Below are positions 49,833-62,536 of a stretch of DNA of 64,000 nt, one piece after another; position 1 is the stretch's first letter, and every line of letters starts with the position of its first letter. Under the pieces are notes generated by a model, which was not told where the DNA came from, did not search any database, and saw nothing but the letters and a program-made list of their open reading frames with translations. Both the position numbers and the translations under genes were made by a program. The DNA lies in the NCBI GenBank assembly GCA_945859605.1, contig OX243820.1:31127316-31191315 (forward strand), in the 5' to 3' direction. The DNA comes from Lumbricus rubellus (lineage: Eukaryota; Annelida; Clitellata; Crassiclitellata; Lumbricidae).

Positions 49833-50455
49833 CGTCGACTGGTCGGGTAGGCAGTCCGACTAAGAAGAGCAGCAACTCACTCGACCCAGACCACCTTTGG
49901 ACTTCTCTTACGGGCAACCGTTTTGATGCAACGCAGCGCTTGTGAATAAGCTGGTGCCCGCGCTTGGCTTTTGAGTAGCGCTTTAGAAGTTTGGAGATCA
50001 CGATTACGATTACGAGTATAGTATAGCAGTCCCTAAATAGCATGAGCTAATCCCGAAAAGGGGTAATTACCTTTTAAAAGTCCTATCGCTTCTTAGCCTC
50101 GACATGCTATAGATAGGTCCTGATATCAAGTCATTCTTCTTTTCCTTCCCCAGCTCATTTAGATAAGCTCATCCATCGAAACTTACTCGGCCTGGTTTAA
50201 GTTGGTTTTAGCCTGCATGTATAGATAGACGTATTAGATGCATCTCTAAACGAGTGACATCCGCTATAGCTTAACTTCAAAAACAGAATTCGTTTAATGC
50301 CCTAAGTATTTCTGATTAAAATCAGAAAATCCCTTTACGCAGGCCTATAACTACTGACTAATTTGTCATCTTTTACCGTGACCTACGTCATCTAAGACTC
50401 CTCTCTCTTCCCAATCTTGGAATTATTGCTGTTGATCCACAGCTCTGTCTCTTTG
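49833..50455. other. Non-coding stretch, no gene recognised
   Basis: Nothing recognised. Confidence 0.35.
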
Positions 50456-50459
50456 TATC

Positions 50460-50640
50460 TGCATGTGTGTCTGTGTCCGTCTATCTCTTTCTGTCTGTCT
50501 CGTTTGTTTGTCTCTCTCTCTCTCTCTTTGTCTCCATGTGTCTGTGTCTGTCTTGTCTGTCTGTCTGTTTGTCTATCTCTCTCTCTTTGTCTCCGTGTGT
50601 CTGTGTCTGTCTTGTCTGTCTGTGTTTCTCTCATGAAATC
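50460..50640. repeat. (TCTG)n/(TCTC)n tract
   Basis: Imperfect CTGTCTGT and TCTCTCTC with GTGTCTGTGTCTGTC; includes a repeated ~75-bp unit (TTTGTCTCCATGTGTCTGTG / TTTGTCTCCGTGTGTCTGTG). Confidence 0.88.
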
Positions 50641-50819
50641 TGACTCGAACCACCATTCTTATACCATGTGACTTTACATCACACTCATGAATAAGCTGGC
50701 GCCCTGTGCTTGGCTATCGGGTGGTGTTTTAACAGTTAAAGTTTACTACCGGTATTACAAATTATCTATTGTTGCATCACGAGTCTGCGAAATCTGGAAG
50801 TCTTGGGTTCACTTTCCGA

Positions 50820-50892
50820 AGCACACACGCACACGCACACACACGCGCACACACACACACACACACACGGACGCACATACACGCGCACACAC

Positions 50893-50931
<39 letters not shown>

Positions 50932-51113
50932 AAACACTCTCTGACACATTCTGTAAACATTTTTTGAACTGTCCTGTTTGGCCGTACTGGAGTCGGGAGC
51001 GCCTCTGAGTAGTTTCCTTGAAGAGGCGCTATATAAACACTTGAATGAATGAATGAATGAATGAATGAATGAACACACACACACGCACGGGCACACGTAC
51101 GCACGCACGCACG

Positions 51114-51140
<27 letters not shown>
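50820..51140. repeat. (CA)n arrays flanking a SINE tail
   Basis: ACACAC/ACGCAC arrays at about 50820-50930 and 51075-51140. Between them is the SINE tail GGAGTCGGGAGCGCCTCTGAG...GAGGCGCTATATAAAC, which ends in (TGAA)n at about 51045-51072. This is the best-preserved tail copy in the window (plus strand). Confidence 0.88.
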
Positions 51141-51144
<4 letters not shown>

Positions 51145-51286
51145 TAATTATTAACGATGCAAAGCAATTTGATTTGCAATCTGATTTGCTGTGGGTTTCC
51201 TAAAGGTTGAAAAACATCTATTTAGGACTGTCTGGCAGTCGCGTCGTGGGAAAGGACATAGACTGCGAGAGAATAGAAGAATGAAG

Positions 51287-51322
<36 letters not shown>

Positions 51323-52215
51323 CGCTGGGTCATGACGAATGTCATAATAGAAAGACTAAGTGAGATATTATGGATTTGGCGTATATATGTATACAATACA
51401 TATATTTTACACATAGTATATATATATGTATGTATGTACATAGAGCATTGATTTATGTTTAAATGTAGTTTTTGCCTGCCGTCTGCCATTTTCACCGCCA
51501 TTTTGACGAAGTGACAAGATGCCAGGTATAGAATTTGGCGATGATTAGAGTTTCGCCAGCATAGCTGTCAGTTGAAGCCCAACCCTAACTGTCATTGCCA
51601 ATGCATGTAGGCCTACAGGGGCCTAAAACGCAGATATGATGATGAATTATGCTGGTATACACTCAGACAACAGATTGATATCATATATATATATATATAT
51701 ATATATAATTGCTCACCCATATATATATTTTTAGTTGTGTATGTATATATATATATATATATATATACATTATTCACAACTTCAATTATTTCTGGAATTT
51801 AAGCTACTAAGAATTGAACAAATTATATAGGACGGCTCCGATTGGTGAATTCAGTATCCTTGCACACGAGCACAACTTGTTACCATGCAGTATGCATGTA
51901 CGTACGAATGTACGAAAGTATGTATGAATGGAATCACTATCGAGTGATAGGCATGTACTATAATTTTTACGCCTGTCCAATGATGAGGATTGTTTTCAGT
52001 TGTGCTAATAATAGCCGGTCCAATTATCTTTTGTTATTCCACGATTCTCATGATTCTCAGCAGCTGTCATTCGCTGAGAGACAGAGAGTTACCAACTGTT
52101 CGACATTTGTCTGGTTTAGAAAAAATGGAAAATGAATCTCACATCTGTGTCATTTTGAGCGATTGGCAGCCAAATGGAAGACAGCTGGTCATGATGTATC
52201 ATGTGTCCATGTACA
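51141..52215. other. Non-coding stretch with (AT)n runs
   Basis: (AT)n at about 51290-51320, 51683-51708 and 51742-51768. No gene recognised. Confidence 0.4.
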
Positions 52216-52601
52216 ATTTGTACATGTATGTATGTGTGTATGTATGTATGTATGTATGTATGTATGTATGTATGTATGTATGTATGTATGTATGTATGTA
52301 TGTATGTATGTATGTATGTATGTATGTATGTATGTATGTATGTATGTATGTATGTATGTATGTATGTATGTATGTATGTATGTATGTATGTATGTATGTA
52401 TGTATGTATGTATGTATGCATGTATGCATGTATGTATGTATGTATGTATGTATGTATGTATGTATGTATGTATGTATGTATGTATGTATGTATGTATGTA
52501 TGCATGTATGCATGTATGTATGTATGTATGTAATACTATGTATGTATGTATGTATGTATGTATGTATGTATGTATGTATGTATGTAGGCCTATGTATGTA
52601 C

Positions 52602-52632
<31 letters not shown>

Positions 52633-52800
52633 TGTATGTATGTATGTATGTATGTATGTATGTATGTATGTATGTATGTATGTATGTATGTGGGTATGTA
52701 TGTATGTACCTATGTATGTAGGCCTATGTATGTACATATGTATGTATGTATGTACGTATGTACGTATGCATGTTTGTTTGCATGCATGTATGCATGTATG
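52216..52800. repeat. (ATGT)n array, about 0.58 kb
   Basis: ATGT units with embedded variants ATGC, CTATGTATGTAGGC and ATGTACAT that recur, suggesting internal duplication of larger blocks (for example TGTAGGCCTATGTATGTACA near 52583 and 52718). Open frames of Met-Tyr-Val-Cys or Thr-Tyr-Ile-His repeats are artefacts. Confidence 0.97.
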
Positions 52801-53449
52801 CATGGCTGTCAGTTGGTTATAAATATCGGCCCATATTACCGTGTAGCGAACGGGTCGATACTGTTTCAGGCTTCTCTGTTTTCAAGAGGTAAATTGAAAA
52901 ACACCAATTAGGTTCCCAGTGCGCATAAATAAACTTGGAAGCGCAGCATCATCATACGTAGTCATGCAGCGATGAATATAGGAGACTTGTTTGTGGCCGT
53001 ATAACAACTTACACATGAGAGAAAAACACGGTATATGTGGCTCGAGGGTCATGAAAACAAGGGTGTATCGTAGTCGGACAGGGAGGGGGTGAGGAAGGGG
53101 AATTGGGGAAGTGGTTAGAAATGGTAGAATCGCTTTGATAGAAGAAGAAAATGAACTTACAACATCTGGACTACATTGGTTTGTCGACGTAATTCAAACC
53201 TGTAAAGGCGGCGGCTGGCTGTCAAAGGTTTCCACTTCGAATTAAGGGGAAGAATCTTGAGATACTTTCCTTGCTGTAGGCTGCTCCGTGTATGCTCCGA
53301 GCGACTAGATTATAAGGAACACGGGACGAGTGTATTTGTGTCCATGTCAGAGTACATCTCGAATTGTATCTGACCTTAGAGGCCTGCATTCTGTGAGTCT
53401 TTGTCAGGATTGAGCGCATAATTATTCACGCGACGTAACTTGATTAACA
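52801..53449. other. Non-coding stretch, no gene recognised
   Basis: Nothing recognised. Confidence 0.35.
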
Positions 53450-53735
53450 TTACATAAAATAACATAACATAAAATAACATAGCATAAAATAACATAACAT
53501 AAAATAACATAACATAAAATAACACAACATAAAATAACATAGCGTAACATAACGTAACATAAAATAACATAACATAAAATAACATAACATAAAATAACAT
53601 AACGTAGCATAAAATAAAATAGCACAACAAAAAATAAAATAGCACAACATAAAATAACATAGCATAACGTAACATAAAATGACATAAAATAACGTAACAT
53701 GACATAAAATAACATGACAAAACATAACATGACAA
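53450..53735. repeat. (AACAT/AAAAT)n minisatellite
   Basis: Pentamer-based array in which AACAT and AAAAT units alternate (ACATAAAATA) with AGCAT and AACGT variants. The reverse-strand frames of Tyr-Val-Met-Leu-Phe type are artefacts. Confidence 0.93.
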
Positions 53736-54843
53736 TGGTTTCAAGTGCATGGTTCCGAAGACCCTGGCTCTGTGTGAGAACCACTGCAGAATAACCTGGG
53801 ACATTTAATAACCCAATTTCCTTTGCTTCCTCTTAAACGCTCTGACTGGGTCCACCGAGACAGTATTTACTTACTTTCATCCAAACTATTCCACGACTGG
53901 AACACGAGCGAATACAACTCTGAAGAATTTCTGTCCCAATGTGCCTCGCGGTTTCTTAACCAATTTGTATCTGAGGCCCCGAGTTGCTTTGTTTGGTGCC
54001 AATTTAGTGTCTCCTTTCCACTGATGTTCTTATATGATTCAATCAGATATCCTCAGCTCCACCGTGTGCACTGTATTAATCTGAAGATCACGTTTACACG
54101 GTTATAACCAGAGGTGCTCGTATATGTAGTGGACAAGCATGGAATGGCATGGAATGCGTTCTTTGCGCTGTAAACTGTATAGCCTACATAGCCTAACGGA
54201 GGCCTCTGATCGTAATTCCCTGCGCATGCTTACAGGGTTTGAACTTTGATCTTGAGGTCGTAGAGAAATATGTCGGTAGCAGATGAGAGTCTGTTGAAGC
54301 GTTGGTGAAAATCGAGTTCGACAGTCAGCCAATTAATGAAGTCGGCGAATAACTTAATCTGAATTCCAGTTCTATTCTGTATACGGCCCGTCGCCCATAC
54401 AACATTTTTGAGGTTAAATTTCCGTCCATTCTGTCCTGGGCCTCTTTGCATAATTATGTTGACTATAGAGTATAGACTCTCCCTGTATACGTGGAGGTGC
54501 ATGCACTCCGAGATTTTAATCTTCAGCTAGCATTGGTTTGTACTTCGAGCATGAAATCTTTGCAGGAGGGGGGAGCGGTAAACACAATGAAACACAATGG
54601 TCCCGGTAAAAACTTTAAGGATGAGCTTCAAAAGTGACAAACACAACACTAAGAAAAATTGGGTATTGACGGAGATTTTTAGAATGTAAAATTTTAACAT
54701 TTTTAGTGTCATTAGTGCGTCAGTGCGAACTAAATTGTTAAAAAGAAAAAGTGGCAGCCAAAAAATTGGTGTAAATTTTCGACTGAAAGGGCAAATGCCC
54801 CCCTCTTGCCCTACGTGCTGGCGCCCATGCACAGAGGTTTTAC
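53736..54843. other. Non-coding stretch, no gene recognised
   Basis: An open frame at 53823-54107 (LKRSDWVHRDSIYLL...) is not recognised. Near 54790 GGGCAAATGCCCCCCTCTTGC resembles the inside of the MITE at 22574, and may be a relic of that family. Confidence 0.35.
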
Positions 54844-54860
54844 ATACATAGGCCTACATA

Positions 54861-54891
<31 letters not shown>

Positions 54892-55376
54892 CATACATAC
54901 ATACATACATACATACATACATACATACATACATACATACATACATACATACATACATACATACATACATACATACATACATACATACATACATACATAC
55001 ATACATACATACATACATACATACATACATACATACATACATACATACATACATACATACATACATACATACATACATACATACATACATACATACATAC
55101 ATACATACATACATACATACATACATACATACATACATACATACATACATACATACATACATACATACATACATACATACATACATACATACATACATAC
55201 ATACATACATACATACATACATACATACATACATACATACATACATACATACATACATACATACATACATACATACATACATACATACATACATACATAC
55301 ATACATACATACATACATACATACATACATACATACATACATACATACATACATACATACATACACCCATACATAC
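54844..55376. repeat. (ACAT)n array, about 0.5 kb, nearly pure
   Basis: About 125 near-perfect ACAT units, the complement of the ATGT arrays elsewhere. It is so homogeneous that assembly length may be unreliable. It begins beside a CATAGGCCTACATATT word. Confidence 0.98.
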
Positions 55377-55689
55377 ACACAGGCAATCATGAATACATGT
55401 ATTGCATTGGATTGCATTGTACAGAATCCAAAGGATACAGCAGAGGAAAAACTCAACACTCTGAGCCTGCAGGCCTTTCATCTCTAATTTTTAAGAACCC
55501 TACGGTCCCCACCCTTCTGAAAAAAATATGATATTAAATTTCGGAATCGGAGGCGCCTAAGAATCTCTATTACCAGGGTGATAGTGTTTCATCTTGTTAA
55601 GTCCAATTAGAATTTTACGACACTAACGAAGGAAATTGCCAGGCTGCTTGAGAGACTGCCGCTGTAATTGCGCGCCTGAACTATAATAC

Positions 55690-56205
55690 TGTAGCTGCTC
55701 TCTAAGTGATGGAGGACGTGGAGAGGAAGGCGGTGATGGTAGGAGGAGCTGAGGAAGTTGGTGAGAAGGAGGAGGAAGATCAAGTAGAAGAGGAGGAAGA
55801 GAAGGAGGAGGAGAAGGAAAACGAGGAGGAGGAGCAGAAGGATGAGCAGTAGCAGCAAAGAGGAGAGGAGAAAGAAGAGGAGTAGGAGGATGAGGAGGAG
55901 GTGGTAGTGGAGATGATACTTAAACGTGAGATGAGGTGAGATAGACGAAAGAAGGAGAAAAAGAGGAGAAGGGTGAGGCGGAGAAGATGTGTTGGAGGAG
56001 AGGCCGAAGAAGTTCGAAGTATACCGAAGCTGCAGAAACGAGGAAGAGTGAGAAAGAGGGACAGAGGAAGGGGAAAAGAAGAGTAGGAGTTGGCGGAAGA
56101 TGAGAAGAAAGAGGAGGAGGAGGAGGAGGAGGAGGAGGAGGAGGAGTAGGAGGAGGAGGAGGAGTAGGAACAGGAGGAGGAGGAGGAGTAGAGGTGGATG
56201 GGGAG
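55690..56205. repeat. Purine-rich (GGA)n block
   Basis: GAGGAGGA/GAAGGAGG tract, strongest at 56110-56195. Confidence 0.88.
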
Positions 56206-56413
56206 GTTAGGATGAAATTGGGAAAGAGGAGGAACAGAAGGAGAAGATTATCAGTCCAGACGGATGCAGAGAGTAAGAGTGGGTCAGCTTACCTATAATG
56301 CAGTTTGACATTCCCCTTTGAGAATCTGAAAAGGTTACTGCCGAACACGTGTCGGCAGTTCTCTTGTATCCAAGAGCCGACTAAGCGCTTCCGTCGGCAT
56401 GAAGTCGAAAAGA

Positions 56414-56471
<58 letters not shown>

Positions 56472-56515
56472 GCCTGCCTGTATTTCTGTCTGTCTGTCTG
56501 CCTGCCTGTCTCTAC
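56414..56515. repeat. (TCTG)n microsatellite
   Basis: About 16 pure TGTC units followed by TGCC/TCTG variants. Confidence 0.95.
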
Positions 56516-56826
56516 TCTTCTTTCCTCTATTGCTTTCTGCTGCCGACGACCATACGTATAATTGATTCCAAATGCTGTCGAGCCACTGAGTGCAGCTCTT
56601 ATTATTCCTGGACTTGGAATTTAAAGAGATTACTAGCGCAATCGACCAATTTCGGCTGAGGCTTAAAATCGTAAAACTTAAACTCAGTCAGACATCTTTA
56701 TTGTTTCAACGCAATATAATTGTTTAACTGCCATTATAGTTTATATAATAGCGTCAGTCATGAGTTTTTTTCTCATGTACAACGTTTAGTTATGATGCTA
56801 ATTTTTGGGAATTATAAGCGTTTAAC

Positions 56827-57023
56827 CAGGGCTTTTAACGTGCAGTTGTACACAAAATGTGCAGCTCTAAATGGAATTTTGCAGTTGTAGATGCACTTCT
56901 GTGCAGTTAAAACTAGTTGAAAAAGGCCATTTTTCTCCGATTGGGAGTAATTTACCATGGAGGATGGGAAAGAAAAGAAGAGGCTGTTGTGCAGTTCTAA
57001 AAAATGTCTTTAAAACAGCCCTG
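56827..57023. mobile_element. hAT-like MITE, CAGGGCTGTTTT family, copy 3
   Basis: 197 bp in the opposite orientation to copies 1 and 2: CAGGGCTTTTAACGTGCAG to TTTAAAACAGCCCTG. The flanks CGTTTAAC and CGATTAAC match at 7 of 8. Confidence 0.9.
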
Positions 57024-57031
57024 CGATTAAC

Positions 57032-58500
57032 TGGAGTAAATAGAGTCGAGATTAAAAAAAGTCCAAGACTTTCACGTTTAATTATATAGGTAAGTGTGTC
57101 TTTAATTATTATAGTTGACAGGGAAAGTGTGTCTGCAATAGTTGACAGTCTTAACTATTTAGAGATTGGCATTTTACTGATGAGGTCATTGAAACCAAAG
57201 CTGAAAATAATTTGGTAACAATGAGGCGCCATTGCAGCAACATGTATGTTTGATTGGTACATTGTAAGAAGCAATGGAGTTGTGTTGATTCTGACTGATC
57301 TATGTGGCAGTCAGGCCAACGTGTTCCTTGTTGTCTCTCACCATGTCTGCATATTACAAGGTGTATAATCCACTTGTTTTGCCACTGCATGGAGGGGATT
57401 GGTATTCCTGGTATGAGGCAGGCGAGGCCAGAATCACTGCGCTCCGATGCATTTCTTGTTAGCATTTCCTCATGAGTCCTATGTCAGTTTTTAAATATGC
57501 TTCTTGTCCAAACTATATGAACCAATAGCAGATTTAAGATTGTGCCGAATATATTGGTAAGTCAGCAGCAGGCAAGCAGTCAAGAAAGTATGAAGTCACA
57601 TAGAATTTTAGTCTCTAGTATAGTCTATTATTTTGTGTATGTGATTGAACATTTTATGGCATACATGTACATAGTATTTTTTATATTTTTTATATAATCG
57701 ATCACTTCCAAACATTTTTTAGCATTTCCTTGGAATAATAGACGGATACACAAAAAGTGCTTTTAACAAATATCCGGGTAACTTAATTAGCCTGATCGAA
57801 TAGAGATTAAAATCAAAAGCAGCCACAACAGCAACCAACAGCAACAACAACACTAACATCAGTAGCAATGAATAATATAAACTACGCTTGGGAACCCGCG
57901 CGAGTAACCTAGTGCTACCATATTAGTTTACATCTTCAGAGCTGCATACTGAGTCCGTTCTAAAGTACGTTGTACATTCTTGAGGTAACTTCGTCGGCAG
58001 CAGTTACTGCACAGTGTAGTGAATCGTTTTCGATGTACGTGACCCGCGCTGATATTTCAAAAGCGTGGGTACGGGCCACCGATATATATTATGTGAATCC
58101 TCTGACAGCTCCAAGTTGTTTTGGGTCGACTGTCAGCGCTACTTTCTCATTTAGTGGGAAATCGCTACATATGACCGCAACTGTCTCAGTCAGGGCTTGG
58201 CCCGCCGGCCCATCAGACAGCTGCTGCCGCCCAGCCTGCCGCAACCTGGGGCCGGTCGGAGGGAGGGAGGGAGGGACGAGGAGGGAGAGGAGATGGGGGG
58301 AGGCGGTGGAAGGGTTCGGCGGCCAAGGCAAGACCAAGACGGCTTCCAGATTGACTGGCGTGTGTAAGAGGATATGGACCATTGGTTGTTTCGCCGTGGA
58401 AAATTGATTAAAGATGCTCTACGGTCTTCTCAGAAAGTCAGGCTGTGCAGATCCACTGAGAAAGAAGACAGGTATACCTTCGTTCAACTCTGGCCGTAGT
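57032..58500. other. Non-coding stretch, no gene recognised
   Basis: A minus-strand open frame at 57151-57465 and two overlapping frames near 57970-58407 have no recognisable domain. 58255-58310 is G-rich (GGGAGGGAGGGAGG). Confidence 0.35.
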
Positions 58501-58502
58501 TA

Positions 58503-58548
58503 TGGAAAGTAAGTAAGTGAGTAAGTAAGTAAGTAAGTAAGCAAGTAG

Positions 58549-58583
<35 letters not shown>

Positions 58584-58586
58584 TAG
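58503..58586. repeat. (AAGT)n microsatellite
   Basis: About 19 AAGT units with a few variants. Confidence 0.95.
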
Positions 58587-58869
58587 TCTGTATTCAACCA
58601 GTTGATAGAATGGTGCACATGAATGACGGACAACAAAGGTGTTGATTATTTATAAACTGACAGAAATATACGTATGCTAGGGCTACCCTGTTAGCGGAAG
58701 ATTCGGTTATTAATTAGGGTTCTACCCATGATCACTGGAATCACATACAAAGTAGTTTGTCTTAAATTGTAAAATGTGTTGAAACGGTGTACAATAAACT
58801 TGATTGGTTGATTGATTGATTGACTGATTGACTAAAAAAAGTAACTAATCTATTAGGCCTATTAATTAG

Positions 58870-59332
58870 CCTACGTGTAAATCTGGTAAAAGCACTGATC
58901 TTCCCAGTGGTCCTATATGGATGCGAGACATGGACAAAGACACGGGATATGGAAAAGAAAATCAATGCATGTGAGATGTGGATTTGGAGAAAGATGCTAA
59001 GGATTTCATGGACGGAGAAGAGAACTAACGAATCGGTGCGCGTGGAGCTCGGAATAGAGAGGGAGGAGACACTGCAGCAAACAGCAACTTGGAGGAAACT
59101 GAGCTACTTCGGCCATGTGATGAGATCTAATGGTTTGGAAAAGGAGCTGATGACGGCATGCGGTGAGGGAAGGAGAAGATGTGGAAGGCCAAGGAAGAAA
59201 TGGTTGGATGAGGTACAGGAAAAGTCTGGCATGAGACTGGAGGAGCTAAGAGAGGCGACTAGGGAGAGGATCAACTGGAGAGGATACATCAGGGATATCG
59301 CCAGAGCTGCAGAAGCTGACGGCACCAGGTGA
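58870..59332 (+). mobile_element. LINE ORF2 fragment (end of RT and C-terminal tail)
   Basis: In-frame coding text from about 58870 reads VKALIFPVVLYGCETWTKT, then KKINACEMWIWRKMLRISW, YFGHVMRSNGLEK, RRRCGRPRKKWLDEV and NWRGYIRDIARAA before a stop. The LYGCETWT ... RxMLRISW ... GHVxR ... GRPRxxW pattern is the conserved end of a non-LTR retrotransposon reverse-transcriptase protein. Everything upstream (endonuclease and the catalytic RT core) is missing, so it is a 5'-truncated, dead copy, with no poly(A) seen after it. The tail differs from that of the fragment at 13723, so at least two LINE families are present. Confidence 0.92.
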
Positions 59333-61330
59333 CCAGGTGACGTGTAGATCATTCTGTACAAAAGGTCTCACTAGAGTATCTACTTTCATCAGTATCTATA
59401 TCGTTCGCTAAATCATATAATCCGAATCCTAATCGTAAGCTCCAAAAATTGCAAGAGGGATACTCTCTACTCAGAAGCAAAGCTCGTGGTACCTGGTCCA
59501 GTCTAATATTGAGCGTTGCATCCTGTCGGGGACTCGGAGTTTTAAATAGGGGGAAAACAAGATAAATGGCGGTAAAATGCCATATTATAATTATATATGC
59601 ACTATATTATATCCTCGCTCATAGTCTTCCTGTTTTCTGAGTAATTTCACCAGCTTCAGGTCTAACATGCTCGTTCTGCATTCTTGGTTAACTTCTCAAA
59701 AATGTGTGCCGCGATAATAATTGTTTTTAAATTCGGACTCGTCCAGTCTCAGTGACTGTATGGTTTTGTTGAAATAAAATTAACAAAATTATGAACAATT
59801 AAAAACCTCAAAATTCATCTGATTCAGATGGCTAACCTATATAGCCCAGTAATAGAAGGCTCTGATATAGCCTAATGTCCAACGACGTTGTCTCGTAACA
59901 AAAATGATAAGCGTCCCCTCCTCCTCTATTCAGCCCTGAGACTGGCACTACCCGGTATAATACGAGCAGCGGCGGATGACTTGCATTAGATTTGGTTTGG
60001 TTAGTTACTGTTTTTGCCACAGTACTGTGTCATAACAATGATCATGATTAGCGTCCCCCTCCTCCCTTCTCCCAGCTCAGGACTGGCACTGTCTGAGAGC
60101 GAACGGTGTCGGAGCAGTTTGCATCAGATTTTATCCACATACAAAGCCTTTTATACAAAAGAAAGGCAGGCTAGTCGGAGTCTCAGAGAGTGGCGGCTGC
60201 GTGAAGCGGGCAACAGCGGCGAAGGCGGCTCGCTGGGCAGGCGGTGTAAGCCTTTCTGAACAGACTGTATCGGTTCATTAAAGCAGCAAAGTATATAGTA
60301 TAGGGACGAGAGGAGGAGGGAGGAGGAGGGAGGAGTAGGAGGCGGAGGAGGAGTAAGAGGGAGAGCCGGAGGAGGAAGAGGAGAGAGAGAGGCGGCGGCA
60401 GCGGCGGGCGAGTGAAAGGTAGAGGTGGAGCATGAAGTTATATTTGACAGCACAAAGACTGTTTTGAAAACAGCGTACGAGTTTATTCGTATGGGAGTCA
60501 TTGTCGGTGCTGTACCTCGTCGGGTCTCGGTGGCGTGTCAATAATAATGTTGGAGGGTTTTTCTGTGTCTAATACGGGCTTCGAGTGGAGCGAATTGCGC
60601 TGTCAGTAAACTGTTTGTGGTTCGAGAGAGAGCAGTTGATCGCGTAATCTGCACGGTTTGAGGGGCAGGTGTTATTAAGGTGGACGTCTTCTTGCCTGCC
60701 TGCCTTTGTGCCTGCTTCATTGCCCGTCTGTTTGACATTTAATGGATAAAGACTTGTAATATCTGCCTACCTGACACGCTGTTTGTAATTACTCGGAGCT
60801 ACTATCAAAGTAAGTATTTCCTAATTCGCTTTCCTGCCAGCCGCTGGCGTCTTGTCGAGATACCGTATCGTTAGTCAGAGGTACCATTCACTATAGATGT
60901 TGCAGAGTAGGCCTACTAGTACCCGATGGTTCAGGGTATGGTACCTATTTTAGAGTAGGCTATATTGATATCTGACATTTCAGAGTACACGATATTTCCT
61001 ATTACCGATCACCGATAATAATTACAGAACGCCTATGGACACAAAGCTTCAATGTTTGGTAGGGCCTACTGTTACGGTCGCGTCTTTAGTACCAAAGAAT
61101 TTGAGTCTGCTGCATTATAGCAGGCTGAACTTTCGGCTAGTTTCGGTACCTGAAATTCCCCGGGCCCCTGGGGCATTTGCCCCTTTTCCCGCCACTTTCC
61201 ACCCCCCTGAGTGTGGGTAGATCTGACGGCAGGGAAGGGAACTGTCGTACATGTATATGCCGAGTCTGAGACGATGAAGTTGCTGACACTTCATAGGGCC
61301 TACCTATGACTGCCTTTCGAGTTTAAGGAA
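59333..61330. other. Non-coding stretch, no gene recognised
   Basis: A purine-rich GGAGGAGG tract lies at 60305-60400. 59915-60105 holds two loosely similar blocks (AGCGTCCCC...GACTGGCAC), which also match a block near 565-600 (CACCCTCCTCCTT...GGACTGGCACTGTC): a short dispersed repeat. No exon is supported. Confidence 0.4.
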
Positions 61331-61359
61331 CTGCAGTCAAGTACTCCTAAGTTACTGTT

Positions 61360-61577
61360 ATAGTACACTTGAAGTCTTGAAGAACTGCTCAAGTATACAC
61401 TTAAAGAACTACTCAAGTACTTTTAAGGACCTGCTCAAGTACACTTAAAGAACTGCTCAAGTACTTTTAAGGACCTGCTCAAGTACAATTAAAGAACTAC
61501 TCAAGTACTTTTAAGGACCTGCTCAAGTACACTTAAAGAACTACTCAAATACTTTTAAGGACCTGCTCAAGTACACT
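61360..61577. repeat. 22/44-bp tandem repeat
   Basis: Units alternate between AAGTACACTTAAAGAACTAC-TC and AAGTACTTTTAAGGACCTGC-TC, each 22 bp, giving a 44-bp higher-order unit in about four copies. Confidence 0.9.
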
Positions 61578-62476
61578 TCCGTCATCTTGTTGAGCTTTGT
61601 TGATTCCAGCTACAAAATCTGTAGAGAATTTGTAGATTGCTGGCAGAACTAAGCTTTGGATGAGTCTTAGAAAACATAGTCATTTGTGGAGTCACTTTGC
61701 TATGGGTGCCTGAAGCTATTTTACAGGAGCCTCGGGGCATTATAGCACAATGGTCACTGTTAATTTTTTTTGGCAATATATCTTGAAAATGCAAAGCAGG
61801 AAATTCAGAACATGGGTATTTTTCTTAAAGAGGTTTCTAATTTAATGCTCACTTCTCAGTTTCACACTGCGTATTATTAGTGCCTTAGTGCAGAAACTTC
61901 GATTAAAAAACCAGATGTAGTGCATGGTAAAACACATAGCCTATGTAACTTTCCAGGGTTGCGCGTCTCGTCCCTATAATGGGGTTGCCCATGGATCATT
62001 TCCCTCCTGTCAGTTTAACTCCTGTGAAGTCACTATGCTATGGGATCATTTCATGGGTGCTTGTGTTGAAAACCTTATTCTCCTGTTATTTGTGTCTATA
62101 GTAGAATTATTCTGACAGACTGTTGGTTATCATCACAGATGTTTCATGTTGAAATCAAATGTTTTGAGATGTTGAATACTCGGCCTGTATATATAATATA
62201 TCTTGGGCTAATCTTGGTTCTTTACTTCTCTAGGATCAATATTATTGTGCTTTATCTGTTTTTTAAATGTTATCTATAAATGTGCCGAGATCTTAGCAGG
62301 TGTTTATTAGTTATTCTTTGGGCTTATCGTGGTGCTCTGTGTGATTGTGGTAAATATGTAGAACTGCTGCTTTTCATGTGATCTGTATTTGCTGTGATTG
62401 AGCGAATGTATATAAGCTTGTAGTATCGTTGTTTGAGACAAATGTCTTTTAAGTGGAAGAACAGTTACTTGAGGCA

Positions 62477-62536
<60 letters not shown>

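Noticed and set aside
52163..52822. Long open frames (over 200 codons) across the ATGT/ACAT arrays here and at 54806-55531, 22425-22766, 32020-32309 and 14937-15278
   Set aside because: A tetranucleotide repeat without a stop in its 12-base period stays open in several frames on both strands; the products are only Met-Tyr-Val-Cys or His-Thr-Tyr-Ile repeats.
57174..57196. Hammerhead ribozyme core (ACTGATGAG...GAAAC)
   Set aside because: The sequence between CTGATGAG and GAAAC cannot form stem II and no flanking stems I/III were found.
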